Shown piece by piece: positions 33,185-44,600 of a stretch of 64,000 nt of DNA (position 1 is its first letter; each line of letters opens with the position of its first letter). Where the stretch lies: positions 98,472,172 through 98,536,171 of the forward strand of contig JAVGWX010000005.1 in assembly GCA_036924085.1 (NCBI GenBank), read 5' to 3'. The position numbers and the translations under genes are program-made. Source of the DNA: Ariolimax columbianus (Eukaryota; Mollusca; Gastropoda; Stylommatophora; Arionidae). The notes under the pieces were generated by a model that saw only the letters and a program-made list of their open reading frames with translations, did no database searches and was not told the DNA's origin.

Positions 33185-33575
33185 AACTTAACTTGACGTC
33201 TCTATACTGTTTACAAGACCGCAGAGTCTTAAATAATCTGTTTCTTATACATTCACTTGATCTAAAAATACCGTTGCGCATCCAATACATTCTTGAATGC
33301 ATAAATTCACCGTGCTTCCACTATTTCATGTGGCAATGTATTCCAAGCATTCACCACTCTGACTAAAAAAGTTTCGTGGTATCTGATCTGGAATTTTCTT
33401 TAATTAATGTGTGGTTGGGCCCTCTTGTTCTTGTAGGCCACTGTTTTTTTAATTTTATTTGTTATAGTTTAATTTAACTTTTCCTTTCATTATCTTATAA
33501 ACCTGCATTAAATCACCTTTAATTCTTCTCTTTTCTAGACACTGTAGGACGGTTTCGTTTTAACGTCTTTGAGAA
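33185..33575 (-). mobile_element. CR1-like LINE, 3' fragment
   Basis: Minus-strand copy: TTAACTTGACGTC tail region, a damaged palindrome at about 33222-33236, GCGCATCCAATACATTCTTG, the CATTCACCACTCTGAC coding end, and TTCTAGACACTGTAGGACGG at its left-coding side. Confidence 0.83.
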
Positions 33576-34085
33576 ATAAAGGATATAAATATAAAGCAGT
33601 GTCCATTGCGTTTTAAAACTGCCATGATAATAATAAACAAAATATGTTTCTGAGGGTTTTCATCATTTGAATAAAGCTATGACCATTATCACTGAACAGG
33701 GAAATAAGTTTGCAAGCCAGTTGACACAATTGTTACAAGAAACTGCACAAACAAACAAAAATGCCGATCTGCAAAAATGGATCTTTTTCTAGTCCATTCT
33801 CTTTAAGTGCTGAGGGAGCATGCATTGCACAATGTCATCGGAAGCTAAATCAGCGCAAGCGAAAGCACACCGAAGGGTCACCTAAGCTGAACATGTCCAC
33901 TAAAAATTGATACCTAACCTGCAGTATTATAATTATACAAAAAACTAAAGTCGGTCACAGAAACATTGACAACAAAACAAAACAAAGTAAGCGGCATTTG
34001 GTGAAAGAATAGCCTCAAGAATTGAGGCGAATGACGCAATGAAAATAAAGCCGCAAGGAAACTCCACGATTTACTTTCATTCTAA
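33576..34085. other. AT-rich unassigned sequence
   Basis: Possibly the 5' untranslated region of the following LINE; no direct evidence. Confidence 0.3.
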
Positions 34086-34089
34086 CTAA

Positions 34090-36160
34090 CAAGAAGAAAA
34101 CCAAGAGAGTGAAATGGAATGTTAGAATATTATATCAGGCTGGAATAGCGACACTGGGGAGATGTTTATTTACTCTGGAAAAGAGGGATCTGGTGTCAAT
34201 CACACAGGGGAGAATGGTATTGATGCTTTCTAGAGACGCACAGAGGGAGCTCATGAATTGTGATGCAATTATCCCTAAAATTATGAGAGCAGGCGTTAAG
34301 ACCAACAACAACAAGAAAAAGAACATTAATGTTAACATCATTGCGAGACATGCCCCAAACTCACAAGGCCGAAGAAGAGAAAAAAACAAAAGTATTTAAC
34401 GAGCTGCAAGAGGTCACTCACACACAGAAAAAGTAAGTGATCATATTATTGATGGACGACTTCAATGCTAAAGTAAGAACAGACAACCTGAGTTATGAAA
34501 AGATTATCAAAAGACAAGGAATGGAACACATGAGAGATAATGGGGAAATGTTTGTGGAGCTAAACACAAGATGATAATTGGAGGAACATGTTTCCACACA
34601 AGAATCTACAAAAGGCCACTTGGGAATTTCCAGACCACATGCTTGTATACAGAAAACTGAATGAGAATGTATTGACATATTCCCACAGACAACATCGGAA
34701 AACGATAGAAAACATGGGATAAGTATTTAAAAGAAAATCTAATCAGCCCTTCACCACAAGAAACACATATTATTCTGCCAAGAAAGCAAAAAAGTATAAA
34801 CAGACCTACACCACAAGAAACACATATCCTTCTACCAGCAGAGGAAACCAAGGACTTCGACTGCAACATTCCAAGTAACATAAACATTCAAAAGGCCATA
34901 TCGAAACACAAGAAATGGAAAGCACCAGGCCCTGACTGAATAGCAGAACAAGAATTATGGCAGATGCAGATGAGGTCACAGATATCTTACAAAGATAATT
35001 CGAGAACATATGGGGAAAAGAGAGAGGGGCCACAGAAGGGAAAGAAGGATTTCTAATTAAGCTGTCGGGGCCGAAGATATAGCAGTAAATACTGAAAGCA
35101 GCAGGGTCTGCGAACTACAGCCGATAGCGACTCATTGTTGCTTCCACCAGGGTCAGTGAACCACAGCTGACAGCAACTAATAGATGGCTGCTTCCATCAG
35201 GGTCAGTGAACCACAGCTGACAGCAACTCATAGATGGCTGCTTCCATCAGGGTCAGTGAACCACAGCTGACAGCAACTCATAGATGGCTGCTTCCATCAG
35301 GGTCAGTGAACCCCAGCTGACATCAACTCATAGATGGCTGCTTCCATCAGGGTCAGCGAATCACAGCTGACATCAACTCATAAATGGCTGCTTCCATCAA
35401 GGTCAGCGAGCCACAGCTGACATCAACTCATAGATGGCTGCTTCCATCAGGGTAAGCGAGCCACAGCAGACATTGCAACCTCCTCATGATGAATGCCAAA
35501 GAAGATCAAACTGCTTAAGATGGGAGATCTGCCATATTGCATCAATTAAATGGGGATTACATTGCTGCCAGTGCCAGGAAAGATATTCAACAGAATCATC
35601 TTGGACAGATGATAAAACAGGAAGTAGACAAAAAGTGAAGAGAGGCATAGGCAAAATTTCACCAGGGAAAATCGTGCACATATCATATTTCCACTCTTCA
35701 CATCATGGTAGAACAAATTACTGAATGGAAAACATCTCTATGCCCATACTGTAAAGACTATGAAAAGGTTTTTGACAGTAAAAATCGTCACACTCTTTGA
35801 CAACGGTTGAGACACTATGAGATTTCAGAGAAGTACACGACAGACATACCTGATATGTACGAAGATACAGTTAGTAAAGGGGTACAAGAAGGAGTACTGA
35901 CTGGCAGCTTAGGGGTGCGAACAGATAGGAGACCTTTCCTGTTCTTGTTGACTATAGATTGTTTAAGGAACACATCAAATTATAGTAAGGGAGTTACTTT
36001 TCATTGGAAGCTGTGGTCACAATTGGAAGACTTGATTACGTTTATGAACTGGTGCTTTTGTTAGTCAAGAGAATATTGATTTGGTGAAAGAACAAAAAGC
36101 CAAATTGGGACTGAATGTCAACATTATGAAAAACCAGACTCGGTAAATTTAACTCGATAC
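34090..36160 (+). mobile_element. APE-type LINE, near full-length but heavily decayed
   Basis: In order: endonuclease start KWNVRILYQAG at 34109, an endonuclease interior with conceptual MDDFNAKVRTDN (about 34450) and IGGTCFHTRIYK (about 34575), and the RT N-terminus with conceptual KWKAPGPD (about 34915). A 50-bp array interrupts. Then come RT blocks: GKIFNRII-DRM (about 35575), EWKTSLCPYCKDYEKVFDSK (about 35720), LRHYEISEKYTT, a RPFLFLLTID segment and a decayed active site near 36035. There the expected Ala-Asp-Asp reads roughly VYE. Many stops and frameshifts. These RT blocks are common in invertebrate LINEs; I cannot fix the clade (RTE-like possible). Confidence 0.8.
35095..35470. repeat. 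50-bp minisatellite inside a LINE reverse transcriptase
   Basis: About 7 copies of CAGCAACTCATAGATGGCTG, CTTCCATCAGGGTCAGTGAA and CCACAGCTGA. LINE coding signal is present before (to about 35075) and after (from about 35520). Confidence 0.92.
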
Positions 36161-36239
36161 ACAAAAAAACAATTCATGCTAGAAAGGGAAAGTCCGAAAG
36201 AGCAAAAGAGCAAAATGCTCGACGATCTCACAACACGTG

Positions 36240-36720
36240 AATGTATAGGGAGCGGAAAAGGCTGTCGTCGAATGATTGGTCTCGTCTGTCGTGGAATGAT
36301 TGGTCTCGTCTGTCGTCGAATGATTGGTCTCGTCTGTCGTAGAATGATTGGTCTCATCTGCTCTGGAATGATTGGTCTCGTCTGCTCTGGAATGATTGGT
36401 CTCGTCTGTCGGGGAATGATTGGTCTCGTCTGCTCTGGAATGATTGGTCTCGTCTGCCGTAGAATGATTGGTCTCGTCTGCCGTAGAATGATTGGTCTCG
36501 TCTGCTCTGGAATGATTGGTCTCGTCTGCCGTAGAATGATTGGTCTCGTCTGCCGTAGAATGATTGGTCTCGTCTGCTCTGGAATGATTGGTCTCGTCTG
36601 TCGTGGAATGATTGGTCTCGTCTGCTCTGGAATGATTGGTCTCGTCTGTTTGGGAATAATTGGTCTCGTCTGTCGGGGAATGATTGGTCTCGTCTGTCGG
36701 GAAATGATTGGTCTCGTCTG
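36240..36720. repeat. 24-bp minisatellite, ~19 copies
   Basis: Unit GGAATGATTGGTCTCGTCTG plus CTCT, TCGT or CCGT variants. As 8 codons it gives MIGLVCRG/SG frames. It ends exactly at the CR1 3' end at 36721. Confidence 0.93.
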
Positions 36721-38455
36721 TCTTAACTTAACGTCTTTATACTGGTTTAGAAGACCCTGCAGAGTCTGTATACAACCAGTTACATTTACATCACCTTGCT
36801 CTAAAAGCTATGCGCATCCAGTTTATTCTTAAATGCATTAACTGTCGCTGCCTCCACTACCTCCCCTGGCAATGCATTTCAAGCAAACACCACTCTCTGA
36901 CTAAAAAAATATTTCCTAATATCTAATCTGGACCTCTCTTTAGTCAGCTTGTAGCTATGCCCTCGTGTTATTCTGAGTGGCCGTATTTTAAATAACTTGT
37001 TATAGTCTAATTTATGGATTCCTCTGATCATCTTATAAACCTGTATAAAGTCACCACGAATTCTTCTCTCTTCGAGACACTTTAAGCCGGTTTTTCTGAG
37101 TCGTTCCTCATAACTGTAATTCTGGAATCCCACTATCATCTTTGTCGCTCTTTTTTTGTATTCTCTATAGCATGTCTATATCCCCTCTCTGATAAGGACT
37201 CCACACCTGTACACAGTACTCCAATCTAGGTCTAACTAAAGCTTTATACAGTTTGACGATCACCTCCTTGTTCCTATGTTTAATATTTCTTATTATCATA
37301 CCTAACATTGCATTTGCCTTTTTCACTGCTACCTTAACTTGCTCACTCACCTTTCCTGTATGATCTATTATAACCCCTAGGTCCCTTTCCTTATCTATCT
37401 TTCTAATATTGTTTTCTACCATTCTGTAATTATGTTCCATATTGGATCTACCCATGTGGATGACTGTACATTTATCTGCATTAAACTCCATTTGCCAGCG
37501 TACAGACCATTCTCGAATTTTATATAAATCCGACATCAATATATCCACTTCCGCTTTAGATGAGACACTACTGCATAGTTTTGTGTCATCAGCAAATTTT
37601 GCAATCATGGATCCCATATCAATGTCCAAATCATTTATATATATCAAGAACAAAATTGGTCCCAAAACCGAGGCCAGTGGCACACCACTTTTCACTTCAC
37701 TCCACTCAGAGTACTCCTTATTTATGCCCACCCTCTGCCTTCTTCTCGTTAATCAATTTTCAATCCATTTGGCAACTTCCCCACCTATTCCATGTGATTT
37801 TAACTTTCGAAATAATCTTTGAAGAGGTACTCTATCAAAGGCCTTTGCAAAGTCTAGATAAATAACGTCCACTGGCTCCCCTTTATCTATGATTTTAGTA
37901 ACCTCCTCCATGAATTCTAATAGATTTGTTAAGTATGATCTCCCTCTAGTTAACCCATGCTGACAATTTATAATTAGATTAAATTTGTCTAAATGCATTA
38001 CAATGTTTTCTTTGATTATTGACTCTAACAATTTACAGACTATGCTCGTTAAACTCACCGGTCTATAATTTGCTGGATCTGATTTTTTGCCTTTTTTGAA
38101 TAAGGGGATCACTCCTGCATCTTTCCAATCCCGTGGAACAATCCCTTTTGTAAGTGATTGAGAACATAATATAGCCAATGGTTTTGCTAGTTGGTCTCTA
38201 ATTTCATACAACAATTTTGGATGAATACCATCTTGACTTGGACATTTATTCACTTTCAACCCCTCCAATTTTTTTAAAACCATTTCCTCTGTAATACAGA
38301 TTGATCTTAATCCCGCTGTATCCATGTCTCTTTGAAAAATATCTATAGGCTCTGGGATCTTGGATCAGTCCTCTTTTGTGTAGACTGGTCCAAAGTACTG
38401 ATTGAGCAGATTAGCTGCCTCCCTATTCTCACTTATTATTTCCCTGTACTGTCTA
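36721..38455 (-). mobile_element. CR1-like LINE, 5'-truncated, best-preserved copy
   Basis: Read on minus: AANLLNQYFGPVYTKED-like linker near 38400, then RT. NKCPSQDGIHPKLL, ANYRPVSLTSIVCKLLE, VIYLDFAKAFDRVP (37833-37859), GVPLASVLGPILFLIYINDL and KFADDTKL with FADD at 37585-37596 are followed by the LEYCVQVWSPYQRGD and YSYEERLRKTGLKCLEERR C-terminal blocks. The endonuclease is missing. Damage in the main frame is limited: a TGA near 37750 (Trp position), a TAG near 37168 (Glu position) and a one-base shift just after it. The 3' end has the GACCCTGCAGAGTCTG stem and a TTAACTTAA tail. It is the reference for the other CR1 fragments here. Confidence 0.92.
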
Positions 38456-38457
38456 TG

Positions 38458-38609
38458 AGTTCTTCACTGTAATCTTCGACACACGTTTGTCACCATACAC
38501 TGCCTGCATTCTGCGATGAATGTCAACTGGTCGACATCCTTCAGCTGTTAGAAACCGAATCACCGCTTGCTGATCAACTCTGGACGGATTATGTATCACA
38601 CCCGCCATG
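38458..38609 (-). pseudogene. mariner transposase N-terminal fragment
   Basis: Minus strand from an ATG at 38607-38609 reads VDQQAVIRFLTAEGCRPVDI, then HRRMQAVYGDKRVSKITVK, the N-terminal helix-turn-helix of a mariner transposase. It is cut off where the CR1 element begins. It could belong to the same family as the C-terminal fragment at 30475-31075. Confidence 0.75.
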
Positions 38610-39365
38610 TTTTCAACGATCTGCTTAAGAAACTAATGAAATTTTGCAAACTTGACGGTTGGTATGTGCTGTTTACATCATAAGTGACGTCATCATGCGC
38701 ATGGTAGCTATGTTCACTTGGTGCAGTTAGGTCCGGTTTTATTTTAACACACCTGGTATATATAAATTTATATTTTATATGTTGCAGTTTTTTTCGTTTT
38801 GTGTGTGATATATCAGTCAAGCAAATGAAATATTTTTAGGGCAACGTAGTCTTGTGTGGCTTCAGTTTAGCAAACTTTGATACAAATCATTAAAATACGG
38901 AAATAAGCAATAATACACAAGTAATGGAACAGAAAGTTCTTCAGAGACAGTCTCGTATTGATTATTTATAGGACGTGGGTTACTTGAGTAGGTTTAAAAC
39001 ATGAATAATTAATTACAATACGATACGAGTTATTAAGATTCTCCGTAAAATATCAAATGAACAAAGATGCAACATTTATTCGAGCAGGTCAAAAGTACAT
39101 ACATTCTAGGGAAAATACAAGCACACGTGTTTATATTATAGTATGTGAATATGTTTAATGTCAGTCTGTGGTGGACGTCTCTGAGACCTTCATTGGATTG
39201 AAGGGTTTTGCAGAAAACAGGTGTGAAACACTGGGATATATAAAATTTGTCCAAACTGCAGCATTTTTCGGAAGTTATGCGTCAATCAAGGTCTGTAGTG
39301 GTCCCATGAGATGTCATAAATACTTTTTCCCCTGTTATTCCGTAATTACTAGCATGCAGTTGGGG
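38610..39365. other. AT-rich unassigned sequence
   Basis: May include the untranslated 5' end of the mariner. Nothing else recognised. Confidence 0.35.
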
Positions 39366-39369
39366 ACAT

Positions 39370-39600
39370 AGACCGACCAGTCTTGTATGTCAGCATCTAG
39401 TTGTAAACAAAGACCAACCAGTCGTGCATGTGAACGTCTAGTTGTGAACAGAGATCGACCAGTCAAGTATGAGAATGTCTAGTTGTAAACAGAGACTGAC
39501 CAGTCTTTTATCTCAGGGCGTAGTTGTGAACATAGACCGACCAGTCTTGCATTTCAGAGCCTAGTTGTGATCATAGACCGACCAGTCTTGTATGTAGTTT
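39370..39600. repeat. ~42-bp minisatellite, 5 copies
   Basis: Phrases ACCGACCAGTCTTGTATGT and CTAGTTGTGAACA alternate with moderate divergence. Confidence 0.85.
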
Positions 39601-39639
39601 ATGTTATATATAGAATTACATTTTAAAAATCCTCTATAA

Positions 39640-39705
39640 AGATCATGGCCAGTCATTTTTTCATGATTATAAAGATCATGGCTAGTCATTATTTCATGAT
39701 TATAA
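39640..39705. repeat. ~32-bp duplication
   Basis: AAGATCATGGCCAGTCATT and TTTCATGATTATA occur twice in tandem. Confidence 0.8.
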
Positions 39706-39757
39706 TGAGAATGAACTGATCATTACCCACATCTCGTGGCAGAATGATTGTCTATTC

Positions 39758-39772
39758 AGGGGGGGGGGGGGG
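39758..39772. repeat. poly-G tract
   Basis: Run of about 13 G on the plus strand. Confidence 0.9.
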
Positions 39773-39826
39773 TCTTTGAAACATAACACTTTATTTCAAT
39801 AGTTCTTCCGTGAAACATGGGATAAG

Positions 39827-40075
39827 GCTGGTTACAAGCCTGGTTAGAAGACAGGCTACAAGCCTGGTTAGGAGATCGGTTACAAGCCTGGTTAAACGTC
39901 TGGTTAGAAGATCGGTTATAAGTGTGGTTAGAAAACCGGTTACAAGTCTGGTTAGAAGACCGGTTACAAGTCTGGCTAGAAGATTGGTTACAAGAGCGGT
40001 TAGAAGACCGGTTGCAAGTCTGGTTAGAAGACTTGTTACAAGTCTGGTTAAACGCCTGTTTACAAGCATGGTCAG
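39827..40075. repeat. 24-bp minisatellite, ~10 copies
   Basis: Unit CTGGTTAGAAGACCGGTTAC plus AAGT, moderately diverged. Open 8-codon frames on both strands follow from the unit length. Confidence 0.9.
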
Positions 40076-40079
40076 TTAC

Positions 40080-41480
40080 CAATATCTAACAAGTACCTCC
40101 CATCTGTATATATTAGTACTCACCTTCCTTTCTCTTTTAGTCCTGTTATATACCACAAAATATCCCACAACCGACGCCCTCAGATTTGCCGAATTTCTAC
40201 TTCACGTTTTTGCATCGTTAAATAAATTTGTGTTGGAATTATTCACTTCCGACATTCTGTTGCCTCTGGGGCTATCTATCATGCTGCTGTGAAACTTCCC
40301 CGCATTGTCAAATACTTGAGATCAATTATCTTCCGTTAATGCTCAAAACAGTGATGGAACTGGCTCTGGTAATCGCTTCTTGTATTTGTGACGTGGCTTG
40401 CACGCATTATTTCCAGATCGGAGAGATGGAACTCGATAGCCTGGAAAGTGGATCACCTAGGAGATGGAAATCTTGGATCTGAAGCTGGCTCCTGCTGGGC
40501 AGCTTAGATATTGGCGTGTCAAAGGATATTAGGACAAAACTATAAATAAACCGTCGCAGGGCAGTTGGAAACACCAGAGTGTGTTCCCTTGTATTCAATG
40601 ACATCCACAACCGTTATCAATGAGTCCGAATTAACACGAGCTGGTGTCTTTATCCCTCGTCTGTTTTTGACAGTCATCCGCTACAGACGAGCACATTCCG
40701 TCGTTCAATCACTGAACATAATGTGTATAGTGACATGGAATGTTACAGCAAGAGGAGGAGAGATAAAGTGTGTAAACATCGCAAGAGAAATTGCAATATT
40801 AAATATGCATGTGCGGGGACTTCGTTAAGCTTGATGGAAAGTATGAAGAGAAATAAATATCGGCAGATAATATATTGAGAAGGAGTCAATCATTTCAAAA
40901 ATAGGTTTAATTTTATATTGGAAACATGCCAACAGCTGAAATAAAAATGTGCGATTTCTGTCAGTTATGTTGGACAAATGGAAAGCCAAAGACATTAATT
41001 TTAATAAAATTCAGATATTTGATACTATTTGAGATAACTCTGAGCAGAACAGTGACATTGCAAAAATATGTTATAAAGTCCCATGAAGTGGCATTCATCA
41101 AGGGGGATTTCAGTGCAGAAGTGACAAAGGGCAGGATAAGGTGACAAAGTCGAAGCATAGATTAGTTGGGCGTTTCAAAATAATAATAAAAAACTCAAAG
41201 AATTATTATTATTATTATTTTTAATGTGGTTCCAACACGATAGAAGATATGGACATGGAAAATCCAAAATGAAACCAAAATTCCTGACTAATTTCAAACT
41301 ACTAAAAAGAGACATAAGAATATCCTGAAATGACCCTAGAAAAGATAGTGCAATATAGTGACTGTGACAGCCATCGGCGGCAAAAATTACTGGGACGTCT
41401 TTACGATCGCCTCTCAAGAAACGAAACGGTAAGATTTCTAATCCCACAAGTTTTCAAGCGTCCCCTACTCTTAAAGGAAG
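40080..41480. other. unassigned sequence, possible LINE endonuclease start
   Basis: Near 40725-40830 a plus frame reads CIVTWNVTARGGEIKCVNIA, which resembles the first strand of APE endonucleases (TWNVR), but the match is short. The rest shows nothing recognisable; a short ATT repeat lies at 41200-41222. Confidence 0.3.
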
Positions 41481-41489
41481 TGAGGTAAA

Positions 41490-41765
41490 CGCCCAGTCAT
41501 ATTGGAGATTAACGAAAAATTCAGAGATCCCGTGTACACTGTGCACGTAAACAAACCCTTGTCCGTTGAAAATATATAGAAGTAGACTGTTAACCGCTGT
41601 CCGTGAAAAATTCTAAAAAGTAATAAAATCCCTACCTAATTCCTAATCTACCTTCCTCCAGGCCAAGAAGTAATCATTGCAAAATCAAGAAAGTAATACG
41701 GATAGTCTTCGGCTACCTGGCAATAGGCATAACCTGCCTGTTTGAATACCAGGATTTGAAATATT
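41490..41765 (+). mobile_element. tRNA-SINE body and tail (head not clear)
   Basis: CCCGTGTACACTGTGCACGT, CCGTTGAAAATATATAG, TCCTCCAGGCC, TTCGGCTACCTGGCAATAGG and TGCCTGTTTGAATACCAGG follow the order of the SINE at 27862-28235. A convincing B box was not found upstream. Confidence 0.68.
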
Positions 41766-41946
41766 TTGAGGGACAGTTATAGTACCCCTGCTGCGTGCGA
41801 AATGAATACCAACAATGAAAATGATCAACAAAAGAACACCAATCAAAATTGAAATTGATCTTGTTAAAATAAAGTCAGTACATTGCATAAGAGAAAAATG
41901 TCAAAACGCAGTTGTTTTTTTAAAAACTATTTGACACTTTATTGAG

Positions 41947-41961
41947 CATACAATGTATTGG
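41947..41961. repeat. 15-bp target-site duplication, left
   Basis: CATACAATGTATTGG, repeated exactly at 42309-42323 on the other side of the retroposon. Confidence 0.85.
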
Positions 41962-42308
41962 CTTCGTTCGTTCTCAATTTCCCCCTACAAAACCCTGAAA
42001 GGGTTTAAGTAGCAGAATGTAGTCTAGAGAACGGAATGCGTTGTGTCGTAGTTTACAGCTTGACTGCGATATTTGCACCTTTCGGTCCAACACATCCGAC
42101 TTCAGCAAGAATTTTTTGAATACCGAGTTAGCATTCCCTCTTCGATCCCTTTTCCTTAGCCAGTCTGCCCTACTGCAGCCTGTTATCTAGAATCACCGCG
42201 TGGAGGTGTAGAAGGGTTTTGGCAGCTATGGTTCGCTGGCCCTGACGCTAGCAGTCAACTATGAGTCGCTGACCACTGCAGCTCATGCGCTGCTCAGCAT
42301 CTTGATCT
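41962..42308 (-). mobile_element. unidentified retroposon, copy A
   Basis: A 347-bp unit flanked by a perfect 15-bp duplication, the signature of target-primed insertion. Its low-coordinate end, read on minus, finishes GAGAACGAACGAAGC, a short tetranucleotide tail, hence minus orientation. It shares blocks with 44262-44600 (opposite strand) and 43662-43905, such as CACATCCGACTTCAGCAAG and CTTCTACACCTCCACGCGG (minus for the latter). No polymerase III head is visible. It may be a SINE or the 3' end of an unseen LINE. Confidence 0.72.
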
Positions 42309-42323
42309 CATACAATGTATTGG
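42309..42323. repeat. 15-bp target-site duplication, right
   Basis: CATACAATGTATTGG, identical to 41947-41961. Confidence 0.85.
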
Positions 42324-42494
42324 ATTAGTGGCAAGATCTCAATTTTCAGTTCTAGTTTGAGCTGACAGAAAACATCTCAACTGAAGAGCAGAACAAAACA
42401 AATGGGTGGATCACCGATGATAATAGCAACGATGACTAGAGAAGAGAAATACACCGGATATACCGCAATGACGGCTCACTCAGAGGAGGAACTG

Positions 42495-43380
42495 CTTACT
42501 ATCTGCATTTTTGGATGCCTGTTGTGAGTTCGGGTTAACAATCAGCAAAAAGAAAACACAAGTTATGGTCCAGAGTGAAAACAAGCCAGCAGTAATCTCC
42601 ATTGATGATGAGGTTATCGATGTAGTAAATCATTTTACGTACGTGGGATCCTCAGTCAATAAACTATCCCTGGACAAAGAGAGCAATATCAGGATAGGCA
42701 AGGCAACAACAACAATTAGCAGATTAACAAAAAGGGTCTATGAGAACAAGACGCTCACTGTTAACACAAAAACATTAGTTTACCAGGCATGTGTTCTCAG
42801 TACCCTTCTTTATAGTAGTGAGACATGGTCTACCTACATGCACCAGGAGAGGCGGCTAAATAGCTATCACGTGAGGTGCCTGCGCAGAATTCTGGGGGTT
42901 GGGTGGCAAGACAAGATCGCCAATGCAGAGGTGTGGAGAGGACAGGCACTGTCACAATCTTTTCCATGCTTAGTCTTCGAAGGCTCCGATGGCTGGGACA
43001 TACTCGGAGAATAGTTGATGGCAGAATAAGAAAATATCATCTCTATGGGGAATTACAGTTGGGGAAAAGGTCTCGAGGTCGGCCACTACTTCGATACAAG
43101 GATGTATGCTAGCGGGATTTGAATGACACAGGCATCGATTTGGAATCATGGGAACAGGACGCCATGGATCGTGTTACATGGAGGGGCAGGATTAAGCATG
43201 GAATACAGACAAAGGAGATACTGATTGCTGATAGGCTAAAGACTCAGTGTTTGAGGAGACACGCCACACCATGCCATGCTGCAAACGGTCCTGACTTTCC
43301 TTGCACACACTGGAAGATGCTTCTCTTCTCGGACTGGTCTTGCGAGTCACATTCGTTACCGTCATGGACTGTAGTTGCAT
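42495..43380 (+). mobile_element. APE-type LINE, C-terminal third with eroded zinc finger
   Basis: Plus frames: FGLTISKKKTQVM and VNHFTYVGSS (thumb), then VYQACVLSTLLYSSETWSTY and LNSYHVRCLRRILGVGWQD. After a frameshift comes RLRWLGHTRRIVDGRI with GRPLLRYKDVC, and a final frame with WEQDAMDRVTWRG. Around 43295-43365 a C2H2 finger of the pattern C-x-H-C followed by SSRTGL-SH can be read across one frameshift. This is the same C-terminal architecture as the LINE at 44989-47629, but a different, older copy. Confidence 0.83.
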
Positions 43381-43660
43381 ACCTTTTTTTTCAAAGCACA
43401 ATTTCTATCGTCTGACAAAACGGAAAGAGCCAATGATGAATGACCTATTTGTAGGCATATCAACGAAGATATATTCAGATATCAAATTTTTACCGAGAAC
43501 TGAATAAAAGGGAAGTGTAAAACTATAGAGCAACGCCATGAACATGACTCTATAATTACCATGGAAACATTCGAACACATCAAAAGGTTTCATTCAAGCG
43601 AAACATCGGGAAATGTTAATGAGCAAGAGACTCTTCTTCGTTTTTCGGCATGAAAATTAT
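43381..43660. other. unassigned sequence
   Basis: No recognisable element. Confidence 0.35.
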
Positions 43661-43661
43661 G

Positions 43662-43905
43662 TTGTGTCGTAGTTTACAGCGAAAATGCCATATCTGCATA
43701 TTTCGGCCAGACACATCCGATTTAAGCACGGCACCTTTTTGAAACCCGGTTTGTCATTCTTTGATCCATATTCTCTGCTTCCAAAGCTGCCACTTGGAGG
43801 CGGGATAAGAACTTGGACATCTCTGGTTCGCTGACCTGACACAAACCGGCTGCTATGAGTCGCTGACTGCTTGTCCGATGCGTCTTTGGTCCCATAGATA
43901 AAGAT
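43662..43905 (-). mobile_element. unidentified retroposon, copy B (diverged)
   Basis: Shares TTGTGTCGTAGTTTACAGC, ACACATCCGATTTAAGCA and the ATGAGTCGCTGAC block with copy A, in the same orientation, but is older and internally shortened. Confidence 0.65.
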
Positions 43906-44261
43906 GCAATCATTCACATATCATCAGAGTAAATTACTTAACATTATGATATTGAAAGATACGCCCAGTTCACCGCACTTCATAACTTGGAAGGTCCAAC
44001 AATCCTTAATCTGAAGCAGACAATGCATTGAATCATAAGAAACAAAGCTCTGCTCTGGAGCTCTGGCTCAGACAACATCCCTTTGGAAATGATACAGACT
44101 GAAAGACTCTAAAATAACATTTCTCACAAGTAGGACGAATCGTATTAGACGTGTAGAAATACAAATTTATAGTACACATAAAGCTTTACATGACGCTAAG
44201 GTGTAAATAATATAGAACAACCAGTACCATGTCAACTCGTATCTAAAGACAGCAACGGTGG
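43906..44261. other. unassigned sequence
   Basis: Nothing recognised. Confidence 0.35.
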
Positions 44262-44600
44262 GATCAAGATGCTGAGCAGCGCATGAGCTGCAGTTGTAAG
44301 CGACCTATAGCTGACTGCAAGCGTCAGGGCCAGCGAACCAAAGCTGCCAAAACCCTTCTACACCTCCACGCGGTGATCCTTGATAACAGGCTGCAGCAGG
44401 GCAGACTGGCTAAGGAGAAGGGATCGAAGAGGGAATGCTAAGCCGGTACTCAAAACATGCTTGCTGAAGTCGGATGTGTTGGACCCAAAGGCGCAAATAT
44501 CGCAGTCAAACTGTAAACTTCGACACAACGCACTCCGTTCTCTGGACTACATTCTGCTACTTAACCTCTTTCAGGGTTTGGTAGCGGGAGATTGAGAACT
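44262..44600 (+). mobile_element. unidentified retroposon, copy C, inverted relative to A
   Basis: Near-complete inverse copy of 41962-42308: GATCAAGATGCTGAGCAGCG at its left, GCAAATATCGCAGTCAAACT in the middle, CAGGGTTTGGTAGCGGGAGA at its right end. It is followed by tandem AAGCC words at 44611-44625. Target duplication not found. Confidence 0.68.
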
